Source of the DNA: Maribellus maritimus
Lineage (GTDB): Bacteria > Bacteroidota > Bacteroidia > Bacteroidales > Prolixibacteraceae
Direction of reading: 5' to 3'
NCBI RefSeq assembly: GCF_022267315.1
Contig: NZ_JAIKLE010000041.1
Coordinates: forward strand, 1-59,103
DNA: 59,103 bases
This document shows positions 1 to 9,257 of this stretch, piece after piece. The notes below the pieces were generated by a model, which saw only the letters and a program-made list of their open reading frames with translations, made no database searches and had not been told where the DNA came from. Positions within the stretch are counted from its first letter, which is position 1. Each line of letters opens with the position of its first letter. The translations under genes were made by a program, and so were the position numbers.

Positions 1-954
1 ATCCGGGTCAGCTCCACCTTCCTGGTGTGGCCCGTTGTCGGAACTAAACATCACGATGGTATTATTTTCCAATCCCAGTTCTTTTAGTTTGGCCAGTACT
101 TCGCCTACCTGCTGGTCTAAAAGTGTTACCATGGCGGCAAATGCGGCATGGCTTTCTGCTTGTGTGCCGTAAGCTCCGTTTCTAAAATCATCATCCCCGG
201 GCTCTGCACCTTTAAACTCTTTTTCAGGAAGAAACTGCCCCCGAAACTCAGCCAGGTTTTTTTCGGGTAACAATAACTCGGCATGTGGAATTACATTCGG
301 ATAAAAAAGAAAAAATGGCCTGTCCTTATTTTTTTCAATAAACTGCAAAGCTTTTTCGTGAATCAGTTCAGCGGCATAATCTTCAAATTTATCCCCCCGG
401 TTTCCTTCCAAGATAATTTTGTTTTGGTTGTCCCATAAATATGAAGGATAATAGTTATGTGCCAATCTCTGGCAATTGTAGCCAAAAAACTCATCGAATC
501 CCTGGTTATTGGGCTCACCTTCAGAGCCGGGATAACCAAGGCCCCATTTCCCAAAACCACCGGTTACGTAACCGGCCTGTTTAAGCATCTCGGCAATGGT
601 AAACGTGCCATCAGGAATGGGCCACTGTCCTTCGGGCTGAACTTCTTTGTTCCCCCGGATAGGCGTGTGCCCGGTATGCTGCCCGGTCATCAGCGATGAA
701 CGTGAAGGGGCACAGACAGTTGTGCCGGCATAATGCTGGGTAAACAACATTCCCTCGCTCGCCATTTTGTCGAGATTGGGTGTTTGAAAACGGCTTTGAC
801 CGTAACAACCCAAATCGCCGTAGCCTAAATCATCAGCAAGAATATAAACGATATTGGGTTGGGAATTTGTTGTTTCATCGCCGGTTTTTTGTGGTTTGTT
901 TTGGCAGGAAAAAAGAATTGGAATAATAATGGTAAGGAAAAGATTTCTTTTCAT
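1..954 (-). CDS. Type I sulfatase, lipoprotein, 3' end beyond window
   Basis: The start is the ATG at 954-952; the frame stays open for 318 codons to the window edge, so the C-terminus is missing. A lipoprotein signal ends in LFSC (Cys17), placing the enzyme in the periplasm or on the surface. Family S1 hallmarks are visible: the metal-binding DDLGYG near residue 41, the formylglycine motif CAPSR at 81-85 (Cys type, needing a maturase), FGKWGLG, and [10 protein letters not shown] near the right end of the family core. It hydrolyses a sulfate ester, probably from a carbohydrate. It is a close paralogue of the next gene upstream (975-2402): both share YAG-TVC-PSR followed by [12 protein letters not shown]. 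The gap between them is 20 bp, so they are co-transcribed. The exact sulfated sugar cannot be read from the sequence. Confidence 0.9.
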   Translation of the reverse strand, partial: MKRNLFLTIIIPILFSCQNKPQKTGDETTNSQPNIVYILADDLGYGDLGCYGQSRFQTPNLDKMASEGMLFTQHYAGTTVCAPSRSSLMTGQHTGHTPIRGNKEVQPEGQWPIPDGTFTIAEMLKQAGYVTGGFGKWGLGYPGSEGEPNNQGFDEFFGYNCQRLAHNYYPSYLWDNQNKIILEGNRGDKFEDYAAELIHEKALQFIEKNKDRPFFLFYPNVIPHAELLLPEKNLAEFRGQFLPEKEFKGAEPGDDDFRNGAYGTQAESHAAFAAMVTLLDQQVGEVLAKLKELGLENNTIVMFSSDNGPHQEGGADPD

Positions 955-974
955 TGAATAAAAGTTTGATTTGA

Positions 975-2402
975 TCATTTGTTGAACGTAAACACCTCAG
1001 ATTCCGTTCTGGCTGACTCCATTAATTTTAATAAGTTGTTGGTAATTTCGGGATGTCCTTCAGCTACATTGTTTTCTTCTCCCGGATCATTTGCCAGATT
1101 ATAAAGTTCGGTTGTTGTTTTTTCAGGTGAAAACACGTCATAACGAATTAGTTTCCAATCGCCTTGACGCACAGCCAGCCGACCGTTTCTTTCATGAAAT
1201 TCCCAGTACATATAATCATGTTCCTTTTGATTTTCGTTCCCCAGCAGCGTTGGCAAATAAGAAATCCCGTCGATATTTTCCGGTGTTTCTGCTCCAATCA
1301 AATCGGTTGCCGTAGGTAGAAAATCCCAAAAAGCCGAAATATGATTGGTTTTACTTCCGGCCTTAATTTTTCCGGGCCAACGTACCAGCATGGGCATACG
1401 GATTCCTCCTTCATACAAATCGCGTTTATACCCCTGGAAGGGTCCGTTGCTGTCGAAATAATCAGGATCAGCTCCGCCTTCAAGATGAGGCCCGTTGTCA
1501 GAAGTAAAAATAACAATGGTATTATCATCAATCCCGAGTTCCTTTAGCTTTGCCAAAATTTCTCCCACCTGATCATCCAACAGATTAATCATTGCGGCAA
1601 ACGCTGCATGTGATTCAGGTTGCGATCCATAACCACCGGTTTTAAAACGGGGAGCTCCTTCGTCTGCTCCTTTGTATTCTTTTTCAGGGAGAAATTTACC
1701 GCGGTATTTTTTGATGTACTCTTCAGGAGCAAACAACTCGGCATGAGGAATTACCGATGGATAATACATAAAAAACGGTTTGTTTTTATTTTCCTCCATA
1801 AATTTTAAAGCCTGTTCGTGAATGGGGATTGGGGCGTAGGTTCCACGGCCCGCACCTGCGTTATCTTCCAGCCAAACTGTATCCTGATTGTGATTTAGAA
1901 AATAAGGATAGTAATTGTGTGCCAGGGTTTGATCGTTGTAACCATAGAATTCATCAAATCCCTGTTTATTTGGATCGCCTTCCGAGCCGGGATAACCAAG
2001 CCCCCACTTTCCAAAAGCCCCGGTAGCATAACCATTTTCTTTTAGTAGTTCAGCTACTGTTAATGCTTCCGATGCCATCGGCCAGTTGCCAAATTCGTCA
2101 CGTTTGTTTCCGCGAATCGGTGTATGCCCGGTGTGCTGCCCCGTTAATAATACGGAACGCGATGGAGAACAAACCGTTGAACCTGCATAATGCTGCGTAA
2201 AAGTTATTCCCTCACTTGCAATTTTATCGATATTTGGCGTTTGAAAATGGGTTTGCCCCTGGCAACTCAAATCACCATAGCCCAAATCATCTGCTAAAAT
2301 ATATATGATGTTGGGTTTTGTATTCTCCTTATTCTCCTGTGGTTGATTCTGACAAGAGAACAGCAGTAAATTCAATAAAAATAAAATGAATAAATTCTTC
2401 AT
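975..2402 (-). CDS. Type I sulfatase, lipoprotein
   Basis: A 475-residue arylsulfatase-family (S1) enzyme. The signal peptide ends at lipobox LFSC with Cys17. The alkaline-phosphatase-fold metal ligands start at DDLGYGD (38-44), and the formylglycine motif is CSPSR at 78-82. [10 protein letters not shown] and [10 protein letters not shown] follow in the expected order. Length is normal and the gene is intact. The neighbour at 1-954 is a tandem paralogue; the two probably arose by local duplication and may now remove sulfate from different positions of the same glycan. A gap of 213 bp separates it from the GH2 gene upstream, with its own possible promoter. Cleavage of a sulfated oligosaccharide imported by the SusCD pair at 10783-15378 is inferred from context. 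Confidence 0.92.
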   Translation of the reverse strand: MKNLFILFLLNLLLFSCQNQPQENKENTKPNIIYILADDLGYGDLSCQGQTHFQTPNIDKIASEGITFTQHYAGSTVCSPSRSVLLTGQHTGHTPIRGNKRDEFGNWPMASEALTVAELLKENGYATGAFGKWGLGYPGSEGDPNKQGFDEFYGYNDQTLAHNYYPYFLNHNQDTVWLEDNAGAGRGTYAPIPIHEQALKFMEENKNKPFFMYYPSVIPHAELFAPEEYIKKYRGKFLPEKEYKGADEGAPRFKTGGYGSQPESHAAFAAMINLLDDQVGEILAKLKELGIDDNTIVIFTSDNGPHLEGGADPDYFDSNGPFQGYKRDLYEGGIRMPMLVRWPGKIKAGSKTNHISAFWDFLPTATDLIGAETPENIDGISYLPTLLGNENQKEHDYMYWEFHERNGRLAVRQGDWKLIRYDVFSPEKTTTELYNLANDPGEENNVAEGHPEITNNLLKLMESARTESEVFTFNK

Positions 2403-2441
2403 GTAAAATTATATTTAGGTTTTTTAGTTCAGCGTATACTT

Positions 2442-2449
2442 CAAAAATA
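2442..2449 (-). promoter_or_regulatory. Possible -7 promoter element of the sulfatase pair
   Basis: On the minus strand TATTTTTG fits the Bacteroidota -7 consensus TAnnTTTG and lies about 40 nt upstream of the sulfatase start at 2402. The nearest TTTG upstream is only 15 nt away, shorter than the usual 19-21, so the -33 box is uncertain. The two sulfatases could alternatively be transcribed by read-through from the GH2 gene. Confidence 0.35.
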
Positions 2450-2551
2450 CATAAATCAGTCTACCAAACCATACGACACCCAAATTTAACTGATTCGGTT
2501 TGCTAACAATTAACACATAACACTCTCTCTTCAACCAAATCAATAACAACT

Positions 2552-2576
2552 AAAAAAGCGTCTGTTGATAAACAGA
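2552..2576 (-). terminator. Weak terminator-like hairpin after the GH2 gene
   Basis: Read on the minus strand, TCTGTT-TATC-AACAGA forms a 6-bp stem followed by CGC and six T. It sits 40 nt after the GH2 stop codon. The stem is short and the T tract is offset by three bases, so it is at most a partial terminator. Confidence 0.3.
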
Positions 2577-2615
2577 TAAAAAGTATTCTAAAGTATGACG
2601 ACCTAAAATAAAATT

Positions 2616-5039
2616 TTACGTATTGCTTCTAATTTTTATTGTGTTTGATTTTAATCCTTTCCCCTTGACTTGTAGTTCAATTTCACCGGCTTCCTTAATT
2701 GATTGAACAGTTACAACCAATTTTCCGTTAAAAGCTTTCATGGTTGGGATATGAAACATTTCCAGCGACGTAGCATCTCCGTTACAAACTGCCCTAAATT
2801 CACCTGCACCCGATACTTCAAAACTTAACTGATTGTCAGCATTCGGACAAAGATTTCCATCTTTATCAACCACGGAGACCGTTACATAACTTAAATCTTT
2901 TCCATCGGCTGAAATTACTTCCCTGTCGGCCGATAATTCAAGGTGATGTGGTTTTCCCGCGGTATGAATTTCTTGCTCTGCAACCGGATTCCCATTGCCA
3001 TCAAAAGCAACTACTTTAAGAGTTCCGGGTTCGTATTTTACATCCATCCAGCGCAAACGGTAACGATCGAGTCTTTCTTCCCTGTTTTTTGTTCTTTTCC
3101 CCTGGCTCACGCCATTTACAAAAAGTTCGGCTGTATTATAGCTGGTGTAAACAAAAACAGGCGTGGTTTCTCCTTCACGACCATCCCAATTCCAATGTGG
3201 TAAAATATGTAAGGTCTCCTCTTTGGTATTCCAGCGACTTCGGTACAAATAATACCTGTCTTTCGGTAAACCGGCTAAATCGCAAATTCCGAAATAGGAA
3301 CTCCTCGAAGGCCAGGCTTCATTATACGGTGTTGGTTCTCCCAGATAATCAAAACCTGTCCAGACAAACTCGCCAATTACCCAGTCATAATCATCCTGCC
3401 AGACAAAGTCGTCGTCAGGGATATTTGACCAGTTACACGCTTCCAAATCGTAGGAAGAACTTTGAAAATCACCGTAAGTTTTTTGTTTATACTCTTCCAC
3501 CGGAAATTTATAAACACCACGCGAACTAACGGTTGAAGCTGTTTCCGAGCCCAGGATAAATCCTTGCGGGAACCGTTGATAAGCTTCGCCGTACAAAGGC
3601 AACCTGTAATTTAGGCCGGGAACATCGATAATTGCTCCGAATCCATTTTTCATTGTATTAGCCACCTGGTCCATACCAACCGTAACCGGGCGGGTGGGGT
3701 CTTCACGATGAAAGATATCCTGTAACCATTTTGCTCTTTTTACTCCTTCGTCTCCCCATTGGTCGGGAACTTCGTTGCCTGAACTCCACATTACAATACT
3801 TGGATGATTCCGGGTTGCGCGAACCAGGTTAACAACATCTTTTTCCGCCCAATCGTTAAACCACCTGTTGTATCCGTTTTTCACCTTTGCTTTTGCCCAC
3901 TCGTCAAAACTTTCGGCCATAAATAAAAATCCCATTTCGTCGCATAATTCCAATTGCTCGTGCGAGGGCATGTTATGCGAAGAACGAATGGCATTGCATC
4001 CCATATCTTTCAAAATGGTAAGTTGCCGCTTTAACGCTGCTTTATTTACTGCTGCTCCCAGTGGCCCCAAATCGTGGTGCAGGCAAACGCCTTTAAACTT
4101 TGTTACTTCACCATTCAATATCAATCCTTTCCCGCGTTCGTAAACTACACTTCTGATTCCAAAACGGGTAACTAACTCATCTTTTAGTTCATTTCCCTCG
4201 AATAGTTTTGAATGTGCAGTATATAAATACGGCGATTCTGTATCCCATATTTCCGGATGGGGAACAGCAATATTTTGTTCTATTGTTTTACCAAATTTTT
4301 CATCTGAAGTTTTGCTTGCCACCACTTTTCCATCTGCGTCAACAATATCAGTAACCAATCTTACATCTTCACCATTTACATCTGATTTGATATTCACTTT
4401 TGCCACCTCTTCTGAAACAAATGGTGTGGTAATAAATGTTCCCCACTGTTTAAAACTTGTTTCATCTTTTACGATTATCTGCACCTTTCGGTAAATTCCG
4501 GCACCCGGATACCAGCGCGACGAATTTGATGGATTTTCTAACCTCACCGCCAAAATGTTTTCGCCATCTTTTAAATAATCAGAAATATCAAAATAAAAAT
4601 ATGCGTAACCATAGGGATGATTTCCAACTTCTTTACCATTTAGCCAAACGTGTGCATCGCTCATGGCTCCATCAAAAACCAGCAATACTTTTTTCCCTGC
4701 CTTAAGTCCGGGAAGTTCAAATGTTTTCCGGTACCAACCAATACCAATATGAGGTAATGCTCCTGTTCTGCCAGTTCTCATCCGGGCTTCTTTTTCCATG
4801 TCTTGCGTAACACGTACTTTTTGTGCATCGATTTCTTTATCGAATGGTCCTTTAATAGCCCAGTCGTGCGGTACGGAAACCGTTTCCCAGCTGGCTGTGT
4901 TTGTTTCCGGTTTTTCAGCTCCGGCAACTTCCTTATTTATAAATTTCCAGTTTGAATCCAACGTAACGAGCTGACGAACCTGTGCATTGCCCCCCAAAAA
5001 GAGAAAAACAAAAAAGCAAAGAAATATTGATGACTTCAT
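2616..5039 (-). CDS. GH2 beta-galactosidase-type glycoside hydrolase
   Basis: An 807-residue secreted glycosidase with a signal peptide (cleavage after GGNAQ, residue 20). In order: a jelly-roll sugar-binding domain (about 25-190), an immunoglobulin-like domain (about 195-300), a TIM barrel (about 300-600) and C-terminal DUF4982/GH2 C5-like domains (about 620-807). The general acid/base is Glu423 in SSGNEV and the likely nucleophile is Glu499 in LGSETAS, corresponding to E461 and E537 of E. coli LacZ. GEFVWTGFDYLGEP matches the conserved barrel end. Members with this layout are usually exo-acting beta-galactosidases, but glucuronidases and others share it. It sits between sulfatase genes, so it probably acts on a galactose-containing sulfated glycan after desulfation. 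Confidence 0.9.
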   Translation of the reverse strand: MKSSIFLCFFVFLFLGGNAQVRQLVTLDSNWKFINKEVAGAEKPETNTASWETVSVPHDWAIKGPFDKEIDAQKVRVTQDMEKEARMRTGRTGALPHIGIGWYRKTFELPGLKAGKKVLLVFDGAMSDAHVWLNGKEVGNHPYGYAYFYFDISDYLKDGENILAVRLENPSNSSRWYPGAGIYRKVQIIVKDETSFKQWGTFITTPFVSEEVAKVNIKSDVNGEDVRLVTDIVDADGKVVASKTSDEKFGKTIEQNIAVPHPEIWDTESPYLYTAHSKLFEGNELKDELVTRFGIRSVVYERGKGLILNGEVTKFKGVCLHHDLGPLGAAVNKAALKRQLTILKDMGCNAIRSSHNMPSHEQLELCDEMGFLFMAESFDEWAKAKVKNGYNRWFNDWAEKDVVNLVRATRNHPSIVMWSSGNEVPDQWGDEGVKRAKWLQDIFHREDPTRPVTVGMDQVANTMKNGFGAIIDVPGLNYRLPLYGEAYQRFPQGFILGSETASTVSSRGVYKFPVEEYKQKTYGDFQSSSYDLEACNWSNIPDDDFVWQDDYDWVIGEFVWTGFDYLGEPTPYNEAWPSRSSYFGICDLAGLPKDRYYLYRSRWNTKEETLHILPHWNWDGREGETTPVFVYTSYNTAELFVNGVSQGKRTKNREERLDRYRLRWMDVKYEPGTLKVVAFDGNGNPVAEQEIHTAGKPHHLELSADREVISADGKDLSYVTVSVVDKDGNLCPNADNQLSFEVSGAGEFRAVCNGDATSLEMFHIPTMKAFNGKLVVTVQSIKEAGEIELQVKGKGLKSNTIKIRSNT

Positions 5040-5094
5040 GGTTTAAATATTATTGTTTAAAGTAAAGACTTTTCCAAAATAGAAATTACCTAAT

Positions 5095-6519
5095 TTATTT
5101 CAAAGTATTCTTGTCTTTTGCTTTGTAATTTTGAACCGCTCCACCATATGGGAAGCCGGGAGTCTCTGAACGGTTTTTCTCAAACAACTCTTTCATTCTC
5201 TGAACCATTTCAGGGTTATCTTTGGCAACATTATTTGTTTCTGAAATATCGGTAGCAAGATTGTATAGCTCTATTTCATGGGACAATCCGTAGCGGACGC
5301 CTTTCCAGTTATCAATTCGGGCAGACTGGCGAAATCCTCCATCAGGCATAATTCTCCCCCAGCCATCCAACTGAAACTCCCAGTTTAAACTCTCGTGTTT
5401 GGCTTGTTCTTTTCCTTCTAAAACCGGCAAAATTGAAATCCCGTTGGTTTGAGCGGGAACCTCGATACCGGCAACTTCAGCAAGTGTTGGGAGAATATCC
5501 TGAAAGCCGCTGATATGATTTGTCATTGTTCCTGGAATAATTTTTCCTTTCCAAACAGCCATCATCGGCACCCTTATTCCACCTTCATACAAATCGCGTT
5601 TAAATCCACGCAACTCCCTGTTACTGTTAAAAAACTCGTGGTTGTGCCCTTCGTGGTGGGGGCCGTTATCGCTGGTAAAAAAAACAAGTGTATTTTCCAT
5701 TTCTCCCATCTCCTCCAGCTTTTCCAGCAGTCTCCCAATTTGTTTGTCAAGTAAGGTAATTTTGGCGGCGTGCAACCTTTCATTTGCAGGCCAGCCTCTG
5801 TCCGCGTAGATATCTTTATTTCCAATTTGTCGCTCATGCCCGTGCGGCGCCCTGTATGACATAAACAGAAAAAAAGGCTTTTTTTGATCAATTTTATCCA
5901 GATAGTCAAATGCAAGTTCCGTTCTGAATTCATCTTTACATTCCCAATCCTCCCAATTATAATAAACCGAGTCCTGTTTCCCATTTATCCAGTGAAGTTC
6001 TTCATCATAATTAATACCGCCAAAACGCGAACTCCATTGTTCCTGCACGGCAAAATCAAAACCTCGGTTATATGCCCAGGTTGAAACATCATTGGGATCA
6101 TCCAAATGCCATTTCCCAATAAAAGCAGTTTGGTACCCTGCGGTTTTCATCATTTCACCCAAAGTCATTTCACTTTTTTTCAAAGTTACTCTCATCCAGC
6201 GGTCTCCGGAAAAGCTGCCGCTATTTCCACGAATGGTATTAAAAGTAGATGAAATGCCGGTCATTAGCACTGCTCTTGAAGGAGAACAGACACAGTTTCC
6301 GGCATAAAAATCGGTAAACTGCATTCCCCGACCTGCCAGGCTGTCGAGTGACGGCGTTTTGATGATTTCCTGGCCATAACAACCCAATTCCCCGTAACCA
6401 AGATCGTCTGCAAGAAGAAAAAGGATATTGGGTTTTGTTTTATCAAATTTATTCTCCTGATTTTGACAGCTTGTCAAGACCAAAAATAACGCGGCATAAA
6501 AAAGAAAAAAAGGCTTCAT
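5095..6519 (-). CDS. Type I sulfatase, lipoprotein
   Basis: A 474-residue S1 sulfatase. The lipoprotein signal ends in VLTSC (Cys18). DDLGYGELGCYG supplies the first metal ligands, CSPSR at 78-82 is the formylglycine motif, and IGKWHLDDP and SDNGPHHEGH follow. It is clearly more divergent from the tandem pair at 1-2402 than those are from each other (for example GISSTFNTIRGN after the active site), so it probably belongs to another subfamily with a different sulfate position. It lies 55 bp downstream of the GH2 start region in the opposite sense of transcription order, that is, it is transcribed just before GH2, within one long minus-strand operon. Confidence 0.9.
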   Translation of the reverse strand: MKPFFLFYAALFLVLTSCQNQENKFDKTKPNILFLLADDLGYGELGCYGQEIIKTPSLDSLAGRGMQFTDFYAGNCVCSPSRAVLMTGISSTFNTIRGNSGSFSGDRWMRVTLKKSEMTLGEMMKTAGYQTAFIGKWHLDDPNDVSTWAYNRGFDFAVQEQWSSRFGGINYDEELHWINGKQDSVYYNWEDWECKDEFRTELAFDYLDKIDQKKPFFLFMSYRAPHGHERQIGNKDIYADRGWPANERLHAAKITLLDKQIGRLLEKLEEMGEMENTLVFFTSDNGPHHEGHNHEFFNSNRELRGFKRDLYEGGIRVPMMAVWKGKIIPGTMTNHISGFQDILPTLAEVAGIEVPAQTNGISILPVLEGKEQAKHESLNWEFQLDGWGRIMPDGGFRQSARIDNWKGVRYGLSHEIELYNLATDISETNNVAKDNPEMVQRMKELFEKNRSETPGFPYGGAVQNYKAKDKNTLK

Positions 6520-6561
6520 ATTATAGTAATTAAAAAACAGGTTATTTGATTTAAATTGGTT

Positions 6562-7764
6562 TTATAACTCTTCAGTTGTTATTTCTATTTCCATTTGATT
6601 CCACTTGTAATTGGTAGTGTGGTCATCTCCTGCATCCGACCATATCAATACCATTTTTTTACCGTCTTCGCTTATCCATTTAGGATTTAGTTTAAATCCG
6701 TACGTACGATTTTCTTCCCTGTCAACATAAAAGTCTTCCTCGTAATAAAACTGCTTCCATGGACCGTATGGAGTTTTGGAATACCAGAATCCTATGCAAG
6801 CCGGATATTTACAGTGATTACACCAGCCGTCCCAAAAGCTTTTATTTTCATCGGTAATTCCATAGCTTACCATCATGTACAAATCAAGCCCTTCGTTATA
6901 CACAACACTTGGAAGCCATGATGCCCACATCCATTCTCTTCCTTCCGGAGCTTGCGGGTATTGCAGGTTTACTCCACGTTCTTTCATATTTTTTGTCCAT
7001 TCTGCTTTCTCACCTTCCCAGTGTTTAAAATATTCATAAGATTCTTTATCCCGGATTTTATCCTTGTGTACTCTTATCATCGATAATTTATCGGGAGCGT
7101 GTTGCTCAGGAGCATACATATAAACAAAATCATCTTTGGCGGCTGAATTGTCCTTTCCATTCTGGCAGAAGGCAATCCAATTAAAAGCATATGAGTCTTT
7201 ATCGATATGGAACCTGGGATCTTCTTTATAAAAGAAAAAAGATGCCGAATCAGTTTCGCCAAATGTTTCTTCGGTTTCCCGTTGGTCGTTCCAGCGATAA
7301 AATGTTTGCCCCAGATCGGGTGAATACAGTAAACGGTTAGCAATGGGTCGGCGATACCAGGTATCTGTTGCGCTTTTCCAAAGCCACACATAAATAACAC
7401 CTTCAACAGATATGGTTCCGTACGCATACAATGATGAACTGCCCGGATTTACCGGCCATCCTTCCATTTTAGTAACATCTTTATCTGCAAAATTTTCGTC
7501 TCCCTCAATACGAATGCACATCGATCCCTGATATGAAGGGGCGGTGGTATTTTTTGTGCTATCTCCCCACCAGCCGTTTCCGTCGTCGAGCATGGTGTAA
7601 ATATTTCCGTCGGCTGCCCAGGTCTGACACCAGTTGTCGCCAAACAATCCTTTTCTGGCAACCGTTTCTTCTTTAAAAATTATTCCGCTTGGATACTCTT
7701 TTTGTTTTTCCTGACAACAGGTAAAAAGAACGATAAGTACTGCTGCCTGAAGTATATTTTTCAT
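6562..7764 (-). CDS. DUF4185-like beta-propeller lipoprotein, putative glycosidase
   Basis: A 400-residue lipoprotein (lipobox LFTCC, Cys16 or Cys17). The body is Trp-, Gly- and Asp-rich with repeated beta-strand patterns. Segments such as FGDNWCQTWAADGNIYT, YGTISVEGVIYVWLW, LLYSPDLGQTF and WASWLPSVVYNEGLDLYMMV look like blades of a five-bladed propeller of the DUF4185 type, a group related to clan GH-F/GH-J glycosidases and predicted carbohydrate-active. I cannot assign catalytic residues with certainty. It lies between two sulfatases with gaps of 42 and 50 bp, so it is part of the PUL operon. A sialidase is excluded by absent Asp boxes and RIP motif. Confidence 0.6.
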   Translation of the reverse strand: MKNILQAAVLIVLFTCCQEKQKEYPSGIIFKEETVARKGLFGDNWCQTWAADGNIYTMLDDGNGWWGDSTKNTTAPSYQGSMCIRIEGDENFADKDVTKMEGWPVNPGSSSLYAYGTISVEGVIYVWLWKSATDTWYRRPIANRLLYSPDLGQTFYRWNDQRETEETFGETDSASFFFYKEDPRFHIDKDSYAFNWIAFCQNGKDNSAAKDDFVYMYAPEQHAPDKLSMIRVHKDKIRDKESYEYFKHWEGEKAEWTKNMKERGVNLQYPQAPEGREWMWASWLPSVVYNEGLDLYMMVSYGITDENKSFWDGWCNHCKYPACIGFWYSKTPYGPWKQFYYEEDFYVDREENRTYGFKLNPKWISEDGKKMVLIWSDAGDDHTTNYKWNQMEIEITTEEL

Positions 7765-7814
7765 TGATAAAAATTTTATAGTATATCCGCTACCTCATAA
7801 TTCCAATAAATAAT

Positions 7815-9227
7815 TTAATTAGGAGGAATAGGCAAAGGAACCACATCGCGATAAATAATCATCCAGCGATGAAGTTGCGTTTTAAATTCATGTTCCCGTT
7901 TTTTATGTTCCTCTTTCCCGGAAAGATTTACAAACTCATCGGGGTCATTTTTTATGTCAAAAAATTCGAACATTGGCCTTTCCGGAGAAAATATAGTGGT
8001 ATGTGAAAATTTTTCTTCGAGTTTCCCTTGTTCGTGCAGTTGAATCATCTCTTTCCACATCTCGCTACCTGCAAAATCAACCGGATGGTAAGACAAATGA
8101 AAAAGCGGATTGTAGATCAACTTGTATTCTTTATTGAAAACTGTCCGCGATAAATCAAATGCTGATGAATTGCCCGGTAAACCTGAACCGTGTGCTCCGC
8201 GAACAGCAAACAAATATTCGTGATTTTCGGTTTCATCGCCCTGCATGGCATGTTTAAAACTTTTCCCTGTCATTTGTTTATCGGGTTTTATACCGGCAAC
8301 GTCGAGAATAGTCGGACCCAGATCGCCGCCTGAAATCAGAATGTCTGACTTTGTTCCGGGCTCTATCAATTCAGGGTATCTGGCAATTAAGGGGACATGC
8401 AGACCACAATCGTACAAAGTTCCTTTTCCCCGCAATAAAGCCGCGCCATTATCTCCCATAAAAATAACAAGTGTATTATTATACAAGCCCCGTTGTTTCA
8501 ATTCATCTAAAACTTGACCTATTCTGAGATCCAGTCGATTTATTTCGCCAATATGTGCAGCCAAATCTTTTCTTACTTCTTTTGTGTCCGGCATGCCTTC
8601 AGGAAGCGTTATTTTTTCAGGATCCGGTTCGAATTCCGGGGCAGTAAAAGGTCGGTGGGGATCGCTGTAGTTCGCCCACATAAAAAACGGCTTGCCTTTT
8701 GGAACCTCATCCAGAAATTCTTTAATCTGAACCAGAACTTTATCGCCAATGCCCTGGTTCACATAATCCATTCGTTTTCTGAAAGTTTCCATTCCGAATT
8801 CTTTAAAAACATCAATGGTTTCCCAGGGTTTTTTACCTGAACCATCAAGATGATAACTTCTTCCGCAAACGCCGGTATAGTATCCTGCTTCGCGCAATAA
8901 TTCTGGAAAAGTAATGATGTCTTTGTCGAGTGGTGCGGAGAACCGCAACATTTGCACATCCAGTACATTTCGCCCGCTTAATAGAGAAGAACGGGAAGGA
9001 ACACACTGTGGTGCGGTTGTATACGCATGATTAAACAACATACCTTCTGAAGCGAGTTTATCAAGACTCGGCGTTTCCATATCCTGATTTCCGTAGCACC
9101 CCAGATAAGGTACACTATGATCATCAGATAATAGAAACAAAATATTTGGCTTTTCTGCCGCTCCCGTTTTTGAATAACTATTTAAAAGAAACAGAAAGCA
9201 CGCTAAAAATGGCAGGATATTTTTCAT
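7815..9227 (-). CDS. Type I sulfatase, N-sulfoglucosamine sulfohydrolase-like
   Basis: A 470-residue secreted S1 sulfatase with a cleavable signal peptide (no lipobox Cys). The metal site begins SDDHSVPYLGCYG (34-46), a variant with His, and the formylglycine motif is CVPSR at 75-79. FMGDNGAALLRGKGTLYDCG corresponds to the SDNG region. The histidine variant, the NVLDVQMLR segment and the short C-terminal domain ending in WMIIYRDVVPLP resemble heparan N-sulfatase-like subfamilies rather than arylsulfatase A, though many such enzymes act on other sugars. It is the only PUL sulfatase here without lipid anchor, so it may be soluble in the periplasm. The exact substrate is open. Confidence 0.87.
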   Translation of the reverse strand: MKNILPFLACFLFLLNSYSKTGAAEKPNILFLLSDDHSVPYLGCYGNQDMETPSLDKLASEGMLFNHAYTTAPQCVPSRSSLLSGRNVLDVQMLRFSAPLDKDIITFPELLREAGYYTGVCGRSYHLDGSGKKPWETIDVFKEFGMETFRKRMDYVNQGIGDKVLVQIKEFLDEVPKGKPFFMWANYSDPHRPFTAPEFEPDPEKITLPEGMPDTKEVRKDLAAHIGEINRLDLRIGQVLDELKQRGLYNNTLVIFMGDNGAALLRGKGTLYDCGLHVPLIARYPELIEPGTKSDILISGGDLGPTILDVAGIKPDKQMTGKSFKHAMQGDETENHEYLFAVRGAHGSGLPGNSSAFDLSRTVFNKEYKLIYNPLFHLSYHPVDFAGSEMWKEMIQLHEQGKLEEKFSHTTIFSPERPMFEFFDIKNDPDEFVNLSGKEEHKKREHEFKTQLHRWMIIYRDVVPLPIPPN

Positions 9228-9257
9228 TGTAAATGGAGTTTGGTTAAAATTAAAACG

